Part shown: positions 18,528 through 27,125 of the stretch, one piece after another
How the letters are laid out: every line of letters begins with the position of its first letter
Position numbering within the stretch: the stretch's first letter is position 1
DNA from: Variovorax sp. CF079
GTDB lineage: Bacteria > Pseudomonadota > Gammaproteobacteria > Burkholderiales > Burkholderiaceae_C
DNA length: 64,000 bases
Reading direction: 5' to 3'
Assembly: GCF_900101545.1 (NCBI RefSeq)
Contig: NZ_FMZU01000003.1
Location: 1 to 64,000, forward strand
The notes under the pieces: model-generated
The model's database searches: none
What the model was told of the DNA's origin: nothing
What the model saw: only the letters and a program-made list of their open reading frames with translations
Made by a program: the position numbers and the translations under genes

Positions 18528-19451
18528 ATGAGCAAAGTCATCATCACATGCGCTGTCACGGGTGCGATTCATACGCCCTCGATGTCACCCTATCTCCCGG
18601 TCACACCGGAAGAGATCATCGAAGCCTCCGTGGGCGCCGCCGAGGCGGGCGCTGCGATCATTCACCTTCACGCACGCGATCCGATCACGGGCAAGCCGGA
18701 CCAGAGCCCCGAGGCATTTGGGCGATTCCTGCCGCAGATCAAGGCTCGCACCGATGCAGTGTTGAACATCACCAGTGGCGGCTCGCCCTACATGACGATC
18801 GAGGAGCGCATTCAGCCGTCGATGCGCTTTGCGCCCGAGGTGGCCTCGCTCAACATGGGCTCCATGAACTTCGCGCTGTTCCCGATGTTGGCGCGGTTCA
18901 AGGAATTCAAACATGCCTGGGAGCGCGAAGCGCTCGAAGCCAGTCGAGACCTGATTTTCCGCAACACCTTCCAAGATATCGAATACGCCTTGGCGCGATG
19001 TGCCGCTAACGACACGCGCTTTGAATTCGAGTGCTACGACGTCAGCCATCTCTACAACCTGGCGCACTTTGTCGAGCGTGGTCTGGTCAAGCCGCCATTC
19101 TTTGTTCAGACCGTGTTCGGCATCCTCGGAGGTATCGGAACGCACCCTGAAGACGTGTTGCACATGAAGCGGACTGCCGACCGGCTGTTCGGCAATGACT
19201 ATCGCTGGTCAGTGCTGGGGGCAGGCAAGGACCAGCTTCGCCTTGCAGCAATGTCTGCGAGTATGGGCGGCAATGTGCGCGTCGGATTGGAAGACAGCCT
19301 GTGGCTTGGACGCGGCAGGCTGGCCGAGAGCAACGCAGCGCAGGTGCGGCAGGCACGACAGATTGTCGAGGGGCTTGGACTCGAAATCGCCAACCCGAAC
19401 GAAGCCCGGGAGATCCTGCAGTTGAAGGGCATGTGGAAGGTCAACTTCTGA
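18528..19451 (+). CDS. BKACE family beta-keto acid cleavage enzyme
   Basis: A 307-residue TIM-barrel protein of the BKACE family (prototype 3-keto-5-aminohexanoate cleavage enzyme, Kce). The zinc ligands appear in AAIIHLHARDP (His-x-His near residue 45) and VGLEDSLWLGRG (Glu near 230). The N-terminal ITCAVTGAIHTPSMSPYLP is a family hallmark. The family joins a beta-keto acid to acetyl-CoA to give acetoacetate and a new acyl-CoA; the substrate side varies widely. The ATG at 18528 was chosen because homology begins there. It is the last gene of the tautomerase-transporter-SDR operon. Confidence 0.9.
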   Translation: MSKVIITCAVTGAIHTPSMSPYLPVTPEEIIEASVGAAEAGAAIIHLHARDPITGKPDQSPEAFGRFLPQIKARTDAVLNITSGGSPYMTIEERIQPSMRFAPEVASLNMGSMNFALFPMLARFKEFKHAWEREALEASRDLIFRNTFQDIEYALARCAANDTRFEFECYDVSHLYNLAHFVERGLVKPPFFVQTVFGILGGIGTHPEDVLHMKRTADRLFGNDYRWSVLGAGKDQLRLAAMSASMGGNVRVGLEDSLWLGRGRLAESNAAQVRQARQIVEGLGLEIANPNEAREILQLKGMWKVNF

Positions 19452-19484
19452 GAGCACTCCTTCCTTCACGATTCGGCGACGCGA

Positions 19485-20351
19485 TTAGCGCATCGCAGCC
19501 CTGCGAAAATCGGACGGTGTCAGTCCGGTCGCCTTCTTGAACGCGGTGCTGAAGTGCTGAGCATGGCTGAAGCCGCAATCCAGCGCCACTTCAGTTGCGG
19601 TGCGACGGGGATCCAGGAGAAACTCCTTGGCCCGCTCGAGACGCAGACCGTAAACAAAGCGCAGGGGTGTCTGCCCGGAACTCTCGCGAAAAGCCCGGAT
19701 GAAATGCCGGGGACTGACACCGGCAACTTGCGCCAAGTCCTCGATCGCGAAGGGCCTGGACAAGTCGGCCTCGATGTAGTCGACAACGCGCCGGAAGCTG
19801 CCGGGGGCAAGGCCACCGCTCGGACGGTCGGTGGCTGCCTGACTGCCGTCAATCCGCGCAAGAAGGGCGAGCGCCTGCATTGCCCAGCCCTCCGCGAACA
19901 ACCCGTAAAGGCTATCTGCATTGCGCGCCTCACGGCAAAGCACCGAAAGGCTGCGTTGCAAATCTTCGCTACCGAACCCAATCAGGGGCCGATCGAAATG
20001 GCAGCCGGCGTCGGACGCGACGGTCGGGTCCAGGAAGGCTACCGTGTAGTCGAACGACGGGGCAACCTCGAACTCGCCCATGACGGAGGTCGAGGCCGGG
20101 AGCAGCGTCAGGTTAGTTCCGTGTCTTATTTCCGAGTCGATGCGGCGGCCGTCAAGTTCCAGATGCAACTCTTTGAGGCCGCTGCGAAACCAGAACAGCG
20201 CAAGCCGCGGTTGACGGAAACGCCAGGAGATGGGCCCAGTGGCTCGGCGCGTGAGGACCTCAACATGTGTGGTGCGCGAGTCAGCGATGGTGCCGGAGAC
20301 GAGTTCACCCCCAACTTCGCGGTATTCAGCTTGTGGGTCCAGGTTATGCAT
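19485..20351 (-). CDS. AraC family transcriptional regulator
   Basis: A 288-residue regulator. The first 185 residues form a cupin-like effector domain that I cannot assign to a ligand. The C-terminal 100 residues carry both helix-turn-helix motifs: IEDLAQVAGVSPRHFIRAFR and then TEVALDCGFSHAQHFSTAFK, with the terminal GLTPSDFRR. It converges on the BKACE operon with a 33-base gap. It may control that operon or the NmrA-like gene behind it. Confidence 0.88.
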   Translation of the reverse strand: MHNLDPQAEYREVGGELVSGTIADSRTTHVEVLTRRATGPISWRFRQPRLALFWFRSGLKELHLELDGRRIDSEIRHGTNLTLLPASTSVMGEFEVAPSFDYTVAFLDPTVASDAGCHFDRPLIGFGSEDLQRSLSVLCREARNADSLYGLFAEGWAMQALALLARIDGSQAATDRPSGGLAPGSFRRVVDYIEADLSRPFAIEDLAQVAGVSPRHFIRAFRESSGQTPLRFVYGLRLERAKEFLLDPRRTATEVALDCGFSHAQHFSTAFKKATGLTPSDFRRAAMR

Positions 20352-20428
20352 TGCTTACCTCCGGCTTCGACCTTGTGCCCGACCTCATTGTGCGCCCGGA
20401 GTCTCGTGGGCACAAATTCAGGGAGAGT

Positions 20429-21313
20429 TCACGCGCGGAACACGTTCAGGTTGTCGGTTAACCATTCCGTCAACGAACGCGGGGCCTTTCCGGTAAGTTC
20501 CTCGACGGTTGACGTCGTTTCGGCTATCACAGACTCGCGGAACATTTGGTCCAGTCCAACCAGGACGTCGGCTACCAGCGGAGAAAGTCCGGCGCCGAGC
20601 AGAGCCTCTCGCTGCTCGGCAGGTGAACGGTCGACGTAAGTCACAGGATGCCCAAGCAGGCGGGCCAACTCCTCCGCCACCTGGCTCATGGTCCACGCAC
20701 GTGGACCCGACAGGTGGTACGCACGTTGTGACGTCGGCTCGACGTTCTCGAGCAATGCAATGCGGGCTACTTCAGCAACGTCGCGAATATCGATGAAGTT
20801 CACCCGCCCGTTACCAGCAGCGCCAGCCCAGGAACCCGCCGCGATTTGCGGTCCCAGACGCTTCAGCACATGGGTGAAGGTCGTAGGGCGCAAGACCGTG
20901 GATGCGATCGGCTGCTGCGCCAAATGCGCTTCGATCTGCATGTGCCAGGCAAGGGGGAGAAGTCGCGTCGCCGGGCCAAGGGCGGACAGTTTCACGATGT
21001 GCCGAACGCCTGACGCAACTGCCGCGTTGATCAAGGCGATTTCGTTGGGAACCTGTTCAAGCGAGGTGCCATGCGCGATGAAGAGCCGATCAATGCCGCG
21101 CAGAGCCTCCTCAAGCGTATCCGCCCTTTTGAAGTCGATCTTGAATGCGGCCAGACCTTCGGGCAGTCGCGCGGTGCTGGATTCACGCGTCAGCGCGACG
21201 AGATCGATCGGGTCAGCGGCGAGTAAGGCGGTCAGCGCGGCGCCGACGCGTCCTGTTGCGCCCGCGATGGCGATTCGCGGTCTTTTGATATTGGGCTTCG
21301 AGTGGTTGAGCAT
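20429..21313 (-). CDS. NmrA-like NAD(P)-binding protein
   Basis: A 294-residue atypical SDR. The dinucleotide site reads IAIAGATGRVGAALTALLA at the N-terminus, and there is no YxxxK dyad, as in NmrA/HSCARG and quinone-reductase-2-like (QorB) proteins. VKLSALGP near residue 110 and DIRDVAEVARIAL near 175 are typical. Such proteins either reduce quinones or sense the NADP redox state. I start at ATG 21313. It diverges from the TetR gene across a perfect 15-bp inverted repeat, the classic layout of a TetR-controlled gene. Confidence 0.82.
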   Translation of the reverse strand: MLNHSKPNIKRPRIAIAGATGRVGAALTALLAADPIDLVALTRESSTARLPEGLAAFKIDFKRADTLEEALRGIDRLFIAHGTSLEQVPNEIALINAAVASGVRHIVKLSALGPATRLLPLAWHMQIEAHLAQQPIASTVLRPTTFTHVLKRLGPQIAAGSWAGAAGNGRVNFIDIRDVAEVARIALLENVEPTSQRAYHLSGPRAWTMSQVAEELARLLGHPVTYVDRSPAEQREALLGAGLSPLVADVLVGLDQMFRESVIAETTSTVEELTGKAPRSLTEWLTDNLNVFRA

Positions 21314-21337
21314 GCCGGTACGCCTGGGTGTATCATG

Positions 21338-21383
21338 GAACGATCGGTCCAACTATCTTGGACCGATCGTTCATACTTGTCAA
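21338..21383. promoter_or_regulatory. TetR operator between NmrA-like gene and tetR
   Basis: GAACGATCGGTCCAA (21338-21352) and its exact reverse complement (21358-21372) are separated by 5 bases. A minus-strand TTGACA at 21378-21383 would place the palindrome over the NmrA-like gene's promoter. The TetR gene starts 22 bases to the right of the repeat, so self-repression is expected. Confidence 0.8.
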
Positions 21384-21394
21384 CGGACATCTGA

Positions 21395-21991
21395 ATGAGT
21401 GGAAAGCCGCAATACGACGAAGCTGCTGTCATTGATGCTGCCCTGGATGCCTTTTGGCGTCACGGATACGCAGCCACGTCAATCAGCGTTTTGACGGAAG
21501 CGACCGGGCTATCGCGTTCAAGCCTGTACCAGCGCTTTCAGGACAAGGACGGCCTGTTCCAGATCGCACTCGCAACCTATACGGATCGGGTGCTCCGCAG
21601 GATGAAGTCATCGGAGGGTGGCAGTGCGCGTGCGCGGCTTGAGGCGCTGCTGCGGGGGCTGCTGTCGAAGGGGGGGCGTCGCCCGGCGGGTTGCCTGCTG
21701 GCAAGAAGTTGTGCCGAGCTGGTCGACCTACCCGCAGCAGGGCAAAAGGCTGCGCTCTCGGGAATGAATCAGCAGCGCGATTTCGTCGAAGATCTGCTTC
21801 GAGAAGCGATTGCAGTTGGCGAACTGTCGGCTGGTGCTGACGTCGCTGCGCTGGCTTGGTACTTTCTCGGGGTGATGCAAGCGATCTTGAATTTGCCGCA
21901 GGCGGGTGCTAGCAGAGGCGAATTGGACCGGATGATCGCCGTGGCAATGCTGGCGTGGCCGGCGGCCGGGATTGCAAAAACGGAATCTTGA
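21395..21991 (+). CDS. TetR family transcriptional regulator
   Basis: A 198-residue repressor of the AcrR/NemR-like group. The N-terminal helix-turn-helix reads AALDAFWRHGYAATSISVL and then TGLSRSSLYQRFQDKDGLF. The ligand domain contains RPAGCLLARSCAEL near residue 100; the cysteines there are where thiol- or electrophile-sensing members carry theirs. It sits next to a perfect palindrome and diverges from the NmrA-like reductase, which is probably its target. Confidence 0.9.
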   Translation: MSGKPQYDEAAVIDAALDAFWRHGYAATSISVLTEATGLSRSSLYQRFQDKDGLFQIALATYTDRVLRRMKSSEGGSARARLEALLRGLLSKGGRRPAGCLLARSCAELVDLPAAGQKAALSGMNQQRDFVEDLLREAIAVGELSAGADVAALAWYFLGVMQAILNLPQAGASRGELDRMIAVAMLAWPAAGIAKTES

Positions 21992-22018
21992 GCCGGGTCA
22001 ATGCGCGGACAGCGGGCG

Positions 22019-22442
22019 CGCCCGCTTGCGGCATCAAAGCTGTGGCAAACGCGCTTCGCGCCACCGCGCGCCCATGATTTCGTCGTCGTAAGCCACCACA
22101 CTCTTTCGCTGTTCGCCTAGTAACGAGCTGCCCAGCGCGACGTGGTCACCCGCCTTCAGGAACAGCGGCGGCTTGTGGCCCAGGCCCACGCCCGGCGGCG
22201 TGCCGGTGGCGATGACGTCGCCAGCTTGCAAGGCCATGAAGCGGCTCAGATAGGACACGACGTGCGCGACGCCGAAGATCTGCGTGCGCGTGTTGCCGTT
22301 CTGGCGCCGCACGCCATTGACCTCCAGCCACAGGTCCACGTCCTGCGGGTCAGGTACTTCGTCGGCGGTCACCAGCCACGGGCCCAGAGGTGCATAGCCG
22401 TAGTAGCTCTTGCCCTTGGTCCACTGGCCTTCGTATTCGAGC
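22019..22442 (+). repeat. Direct repeat copy 1 (partner 24380-24808)
   Basis: About 425 bases repeat in the same orientation 2.36 kb to the right. By base-by-base reading, 22230-22442 differs from its partner at a single position (22428), while 22019-22229 has many scattered differences. The repeats bracket the isomerase-like and SDR genes. Confidence 0.85.
22034..22442 (-). pseudogene. FAH-family hydrolase, truncated 3' copy
   Basis: The final 134 or so codons duplicate the C-terminal part of the complete gene at 24397-25290. Both read LEYEGQWTKGKSYYGYAPLG and end WREARLPQL. The 5' half, with the metal-binding ExE residues, is missing and the break is abrupt at 22442. Only about six residues differ, all but a few near the C-terminus. 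Not expected to be functional. Confidence 0.88.
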
Positions 22443-22560
22443 ATCGCAGCACCTTACACGGGTGAAGGTGTTGCGCTTCAGACTTGAGGCCGCCCTCCAT
22501 CGCGGCGACTACTATTGTGACGCGGGAGACTGTACTGTAGTGGGCAACCATCCGTCAAAG

Positions 22561-23373
22561 TTAGGAGGTGATGCTCCACCCTCGCTTCTTGAGCTCAAAA
22601 ATACCATTGTGCATTTCCGTCAAAGGGTCCTTCTCTCGAATAATTTCGAGGACGGCATTCTCGGTCTTGCAAGTAGCTTCGACCGCCTTGCCGAGCGCTT
22701 CGAAATCGATGACCCCCGTGCCAATCGGATCATGGCCCCACTCTTCACGGCCCGTGTCGGAGATGTGCACGAGTACGATTTCCGAGCTGCCTGCCAACAG
22801 AGCCTCGACGGGATCTTCGTTGATGTATGCCGCGTTGGCAACGTCGTAGACAATCTTTAGCTTGTCACTACGGAACTGCTTGACGACGCCCATCATCTCA
22901 TCCAAGGTTGGCAGGAAGCAGTACGGCGTATTTTCCAGCAGCAATCGAACGCCAGCCTGCTCCGCTCTAGGCAGTAGGACTTCCAAACTCTCGTTCAGCC
23001 AGTCATGCGCCTTCGAAAGCGGCGGCGAGATCATTGGACGTCGGGTTCCCGGCGAAATCACCACTTCGGTCGAACCCCATTCGAAGGCGAGATCCATCAC
23101 ATCCTTGATGTGATCGATGCTCTTGCGCCTCATACTTTCCGCGGGACTCGCCAAATTGATGTCATATCCACCTGCGTTGAGTGACCTCACGCTGGCAGCA
23201 CAGTCCTGCAATCGTTGCTTTGCTTCGGACCGCACGGAGGGCGACATGTCAGCCGGCCAACAATGCGGCGAGCTGATGGGCACCTCAAATTCGCTGTACC
23301 CAGCTCGACTCAGTTCAGCTATCGCATCGATCGCAGAGTGCGACCACAGGTACGAGAACGTTGAAAGCATCAT
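22561..23373 (-). CDS. Sugar phosphate isomerase/epimerase-like TIM barrel protein
   Basis: A 270-residue AP-endonuclease-2-like TIM barrel (PF01261). Metal-site residues are visible in LLLENTPYCFLPT (Glu near 145), IVYDVANAAYI (Asp near 175) and LVHISDTGREEWGHDPIGTG (His near 205), with VLEIIRE (Glu near 245). The family includes xylose isomerase-like epimerases, inosose dehydratase IolE and 3-dehydroshikimate dehydratase. It has two adjacent ATG codons at 23373. With the following SDR it lies inside the FAH duplication. The precise substrate is open. Confidence 0.8.
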   Translation of the reverse strand: MMLSTFSYLWSHSAIDAIAELSRAGYSEFEVPISSPHCWPADMSPSVRSEAKQRLQDCAASVRSLNAGGYDINLASPAESMRRKSIDHIKDVMDLAFEWGSTEVVISPGTRRPMISPPLSKAHDWLNESLEVLLPRAEQAGVRLLLENTPYCFLPTLDEMMGVVKQFRSDKLKIVYDVANAAYINEDPVEALLAGSSEIVLVHISDTGREEWGHDPIGTGVIDFEALGKAVEATCKTENAVLEIIREKDPLTEMHNGIFELKKRGWSITS

Positions 23374-23482
23374 TTGGCAATCTCCGGCAATGACATACGG
23401 TCTTGAAAGCGATGTGCGACCTGACTCAGGGTCGAATAGCCCTGAGGCTGTCAGCGCATAGACAAAGAATTCCCGTCTACGC

Positions 23483-24274
23483 CTAAGCTTTGGAACTCGG
23501 CCGACCAGGAATATGGCTCAGGATGGACTTGGTGAAGCCACCGTCCACGCAGAGGTCTTGGCCAGTAACAAAGCTAGACAGCGGGCTGATCATGAACTCG
23601 ATCGCATTGGCGATGTCTCTCGGCTCGCCGATCCTTGCCAATGGAATAAGAGCTTCCCGCGCCCGTTTGATAGCTGGGTCAGCGTACATTTTGGCGGACA
23701 TTGGAGTGTGGGTCATGCCGGGAGAAACGACATTGACCCGGATGCCGTCAGCCGCCCACTCCAGGGCGAGTGTCTGCGCAAGCATGGTAAGCGCCGCTTT
23801 TGTCGGGCTGTACGCCCCCGACCCTTCGTGTGGCAGTTGCCCAGACATTGAAGACGTGAAGCAGGCTGTGCCACGACTCTCCTTCAGATGCCGATAGCAA
23901 CTTTTGGCGAGCAACCAGGGGCCGCGAAGGTTGACGTCGAACATCCTGGTCCATTCCGCGAGCGAAACGTCACAGAGTTTCGCCGGGCTCGCTATGCCAG
24001 CGTTGGAAACGAGCGCGTCGAGGCCGCCGAACTCCGCAACGGCCGCATCCACCAGTTTCCCGGGCACGTTGGCGTCGGCCAAATCTCCGTACAAAGCGAT
24101 GGCCTCTCCGCCCATTTCTCTCACCGCGCGGGCGATCTGCTCCTGCGGTTCAGTGGCCTCCTGGCCGCAGATTGCGATCCTCGGGCGCTCGCCCCTTGCG
24201 AGTGCGGCCTCTGTGATCCGCATGCAAACCGCTGCTCCGATCCCGCGGCTTCCGCCGCTCACCAAAACTCTCAT
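23483..24274 (-). CDS. SDR family oxidoreductase
   Basis: A 263-residue short-chain dehydrogenase. It shows VSGGSRGIGAAVC at the N-terminus, LVSNAGIASP near residue 88 (NAG intact), the catalytic serine in CFTSSMSGQLP near 140, and AYSPTKAALTML (Tyr, Lys) near 152. DLCVDGGFTKSIL ends the fold as usual. It is transcribed toward the isomerase-like gene, 109 bases away, and the two were probably acquired together. A role in oxidising a sugar or sugar acid fits the neighbourhood but is inferred. Confidence 0.87.
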   Translation of the reverse strand: MRVLVSGGSRGIGAAVCMRITEAALARGERPRIAICGQEATEPQEQIARAVREMGGEAIALYGDLADANVPGKLVDAAVAEFGGLDALVSNAGIASPAKLCDVSLAEWTRMFDVNLRGPWLLAKSCYRHLKESRGTACFTSSMSGQLPHEGSGAYSPTKAALTMLAQTLALEWAADGIRVNVVSPGMTHTPMSAKMYADPAIKRAREALIPLARIGEPRDIANAIEFMISPLSSFVTGQDLCVDGGFTKSILSHIPGRPSSKA

Positions 24275-24379
24275 CTGCTTCTCCTTGAAAACGAGCTAGC
24301 CGGTCGAAAACTTCCGCAGGGCTTCAATGCGCTGATGCGTCACGCGGGCGTTGCTCGAAGCGCAGGCCGGTGGGGCGGG

Positions 24380-24808
24380 CTCGCCCACTTGCGGCATCAA
24401 AGCTGCGGCAAGCGCGCTTCGCGCCATCGCGCGCCCATGGTTTCATCGTCGTAAGCCAACACGCTCTGGCGCTGCTCGCCCAGCAGCCGACTGCCCAGCG
24501 CGACGCGGTCACCCGCCTTCAGGAACAGCGGCGGCTTGTGACCCAGTCCCACGCCTGGCGGCGTACCGGTGGCGATCACGTCGCCGGCCTGCAAGGCCAT
24601 GAAGCGGCTCAGATAGGACACGACGTGCGCGACGCCGAAGATCTGCGTGCGCGTGTTGCCGTTCTGGCGCCGCACGCCATTGACCTCCAGCCACAGGTCC
24701 ACGTCCTGCGGGTCAGGTACTTCGTCGGCGGTCACCAGCCACGGGCCCAGAGGTGCATAGCCGTAGTAGCTCTTGCCCTTGGTCCACTGTCCTTCGTATT
24801 CGAGCTGC
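24380..24808 (+). repeat. Direct repeat copy 2 (partner 22019-22442)
   Basis: This is the 3' end of the intact FAH-family gene plus about 17 downstream bases. See the partner for the mismatch distribution. Confidence 0.85.
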
Positions 24809-25290
24809 CAGGCGCGCTCCGACACATCGTTGCACAGGCAGTAGCCCGCGACGTGGCGCAAGGCATCCTCTTCGCGCACTTGCCAGGCCGGCGTGCCTAT
24901 CACCACCGCCAACTCCACCTCCCAGTCGAGCTTGGCCGACCCGGGCGCGAGGATCAGCGCATCGTTGGGGCCGGCCGCGGCGCTGGTGTGCTTGTTGAAC
25001 ACGACAGGCTGCGAAGGGATGGGCGTGTTGGTTTCGGCCGCGTGGTCGGAGTAGTTGAGGCCGATGCAAACCAGGTTGGGGATGCTGCCCACGCACGCGC
25101 CCAGCCGCACGCCGGCGGGCGCAGCCGGCAGTGTGGTGGGGTCGATCTCGCGCAGGCGCGCCAAGTCCGCCGGCGCCAGCGTACGGGCATCGATGTCCGG
25201 CACCACGCCCGAGAGATCCCGCACCACTCCTTGAGAGTCGATCACCCCGGGCTTCTCGTTGCCGCGAGCGCCAAATCGGACGAGTTTCAT
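24397..25290 (-). CDS. Fumarylacetoacetate hydrolase family protein
   Basis: A 297-residue FAH-superfamily protein. The family core VCIGLNYSDHAAETNTPIP is near residue 75 and VFNKHTSAAAGPNDALIL near 97. The metal-binding acidic residues are in KLDWEVELAVVIG (ExE near 120) and CNDVSERAW (Asp near 152). IATGTPPGVGLG near 235 is also conserved. Relatives hydrolyse acylpyruvates or dehydrate 2-keto-3-deoxy sugar acids such as 2-keto-3-deoxy-L-fuconate. It is the last gene of the IclR-controlled minus arm, 20 bases after the ABC ATPase. Its 3' end has a truncated twin at 22034-22442. Confidence 0.88.
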   Translation of the reverse strand: MKLVRFGARGNEKPGVIDSQGVVRDLSGVVPDIDARTLAPADLARLREIDPTTLPAAPAGVRLGACVGSIPNLVCIGLNYSDHAAETNTPIPSQPVVFNKHTSAAAGPNDALILAPGSAKLDWEVELAVVIGTPAWQVREEDALRHVAGYCLCNDVSERAWQLEYEGQWTKGKSYYGYAPLGPWLVTADEVPDPQDVDLWLEVNGVRRQNGNTRTQIFGVAHVVSYLSRFMALQAGDVIATGTPPGVGLGHKPPLFLKAGDRVALGSRLLGEQRQSVLAYDDETMGARWREARLPQL

Positions 25291-25310
25291 GTCTTGTGTT
25301 CCTTTCGAAT

Positions 25311-26372
25311 TCAGTGCGCCGGCTCGAGCCGCTCGCCCGAGTCCGCGCGGAAAAGATGCAAATAGGTGCTGTCCACGCCCAGGCGCACCTGGTCGCCCGG
25401 TCGCACGCTGACACGTTCGCGCAGCACGCAGTTCAGCCTGGTGCCGCCCGCATCGGCGACGAGGTGCGTTTCGGAGCCGGTGGTCTCCACCACTTTCACG
25501 CGGGCCTCCAGGCCCGCGTCGTCCAGCCGCAGGTGCTCGGGCCGGACGCCCAGCGTGAGGGCCTGGCCGCTGGTGGTCGGCACGCCCGGCACGGTCCAGC
25601 GGTTGCCCGCGTTGTCCACGACACCCTGGCCGTTGGCCTTCACGGGCAGCAGATTCATCGCCGGCGAGCCGATGAAGCTGGCGACGAAGACGTTGCGCGG
25701 CCGGTCGTACAGGTCCAGCGGCGTGCCCACCTGTTCCACCACGCCGTCGTGCATGGCGACAATCTTGTCCGCCATGGTCATGGCCTCGATCTGGTCGTGC
25801 GTGACGTAGACGGTGGTGGCCTTTAGGCGCTGGTGCAGTTCGCGGATCTCCGTGCGCATCTGCACGCGAAGCTTGGCGTCCAGGTTGGACAGCGGTTCGT
25901 CGAACAGGAAGACCTGCGGGTCGCGCACGATGGCGCGGCCCATGGCGACGCGTTGACGCTGGCCGCCGGAGAGCTGCTTGGGCAGGCGCGCCAGCAGCGG
26001 CTCCAGCCCCAGGATCTTGGCCGCTTTCGCGACGCGCTGCTCGATCTCCTGCTGCGGCGCCTGACGCAGCTTCAGCGAGAACGCGAGATTGTCCGCCACG
26101 GTCAGGTGCGGGTACAGTGCGTAGTTCTGGAACACCATGGCGATGTCGCGCTCCTTGGGCGGCAGGCCGTTCACGCGACGCCCGCCGATGCGGATCTCGC
26201 CGGAATCGATGCCCTCCAGCCCCGCGATCATGCGCAGCAGCGTGGACTTGCCGCAGCCCGAAGGGCCGACCAGCACCACGAATTCGCCGTCACGGATGTC
26301 GATGCTCACGCCGCGGATCACCCGCGTGCTGCCGAAGGACTTGGCTGCGTCCTGGATCTCAACGGTTGCCAT
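25311..26372 (-). CDS. ABC transporter ATP-binding protein, UgpC/MalK type
   Basis: A 353-residue carbohydrate-importer ATPase. Walker A is GPSGCGKST near residue 37, the Q-loop sits in MVFQNYALYPHLTV, the signature is LSGGQRQRVAMGRA near 134, Walker B is VFLFDEPLSNLD near 153, and the H-loop is YVTHDQIEAM. The C-terminal 120 residues form the TOBE regulatory domain of the UgpC/MalK group. No other ATPase of this type is in the window, so it should energise the permeases at 29919-31669, which lie on the other strand beyond the divergent promoter. It sits between the FAH-type gene and the DUF4286-like gene. Confidence 0.93.
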   Translation of the reverse strand: MATVEIQDAAKSFGSTRVIRGVSIDIRDGEFVVLVGPSGCGKSTLLRMIAGLEGIDSGEIRIGGRRVNGLPPKERDIAMVFQNYALYPHLTVADNLAFSLKLRQAPQQEIEQRVAKAAKILGLEPLLARLPKQLSGGQRQRVAMGRAIVRDPQVFLFDEPLSNLDAKLRVQMRTEIRELHQRLKATTVYVTHDQIEAMTMADKIVAMHDGVVEQVGTPLDLYDRPRNVFVASFIGSPAMNLLPVKANGQGVVDNAGNRWTVPGVPTTSGQALTLGVRPEHLRLDDAGLEARVKVVETTGSETHLVADAGGTRLNCVLRERVSVRPGDQVRLGVDSTYLHLFRADSGERLEPAH

Positions 26373-26441
26373 TTTGGGTCTCCACGTTCGAAAGGAATGT
26401 TGTGGTCGCGCGAAGTCGGCAACCAGGGACGTTGTGCTCGC

Positions 26442-27125
26442 TCATCCCGCTTGCCAGGCGGTCTTCAGCCGCGTGTATTCATGCAGGTAGCGGCCCACGG
26501 CGGCATCGCGCAGTTCGGCGGATTCGCGGAGTTGCGCCAGGGCCGGGCCAAAGGCGTCGGTGTCGCATGCCTCCAGCACCAGCACCCAGCGAGCCGGGGC
26601 CTGCAGGTCCTTGCGATCCTTGCTTTCGGCGGTGGACTGGCCCGACATGCCGGCGTCGGAGCCCAGCAGGTGCGCACCGCTGATGCGCGGCTGCCGCGCA
26701 GCGGCTTCCAGCGCCGAGGTGAGGCGCGGCACCACGTCGTCCACCGCGTCGTCCGCGATGTCGAAGCGCACGGTCAGCATCGCGCCACCTGAGCCCACGC
26801 CGTGGCTGGCCACCACGCGCGTCAGCGAGCGCGTGGTCGTCTGGAAATGTGCGGTGGCCGCTCGCGTCCAATCCGTGGGGTCATTCAAACGCGCGAGGTA
26901 GTCGCTGCCCTGGAGAACCTGGAAGCTCGAGGTTTCGTACAGGGTGAAGAACTCCGGCTGCGTCGCCGCATCGGCAGCGCGATAGCGGCGCCCGCGCAAA
27001 AAGCCGGGAATGCCTACGCGCTCGGGCATGTGCTCGTGCAGATGCCAGGCGTAAAACTCCGCGCGCCCGGCCTCAGAAATATCGTTCCAGATGGCCACCG
27101 CCCCTTCACCTGCCAGCATAGTCAT
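26442..27125 (-). CDS. DUF4286/EthD-like ferredoxin-fold protein
   Basis: A 227-residue protein with no catalytic family that I can name. WNDISEAGRAEFYAWHLHEH near residue 12 and GIPGFLRGRRYRA near 40 resemble DUF4286/EthD-type dimeric alpha-beta barrel proteins. A second half (LTVRFDIADDAV onward) looks like a repeat of the fold. The start at ATG 27125 overlaps the end of the hydratase-like gene by 20 bases; ATG 27119 is an alternative. Such small barrels can bind or isomerise hydrophobic pathway intermediates. Function unknown; its place in the sugar-acid operon is clear. Confidence 0.6.
   Translation of the reverse strand: MTMLAGEGAVAIWNDISEAGRAEFYAWHLHEHMPERVGIPGFLRGRRYRAADAATQPEFFTLYETSSFQVLQGSDYLARLNDPTDWTRAATAHFQTTTRSLTRVVASHGVGSGGAMLTVRFDIADDAVDDVVPRLTSALEAAARQPRISGAHLLGSDAGMSGQSTAESKDRKDLQAPARWVLVLEACDTDAFGPALAQLRESAELRDAAVGRYLHEYTRLKTAWQAG

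Noticed and set aside
22450..22470. Hairpin CACCTT-N9-AAGGTG after the isomerase-like gene
   Set aside because: The stem is only 6 bp and has no T-tract in either direction, so I do not call it a terminator.
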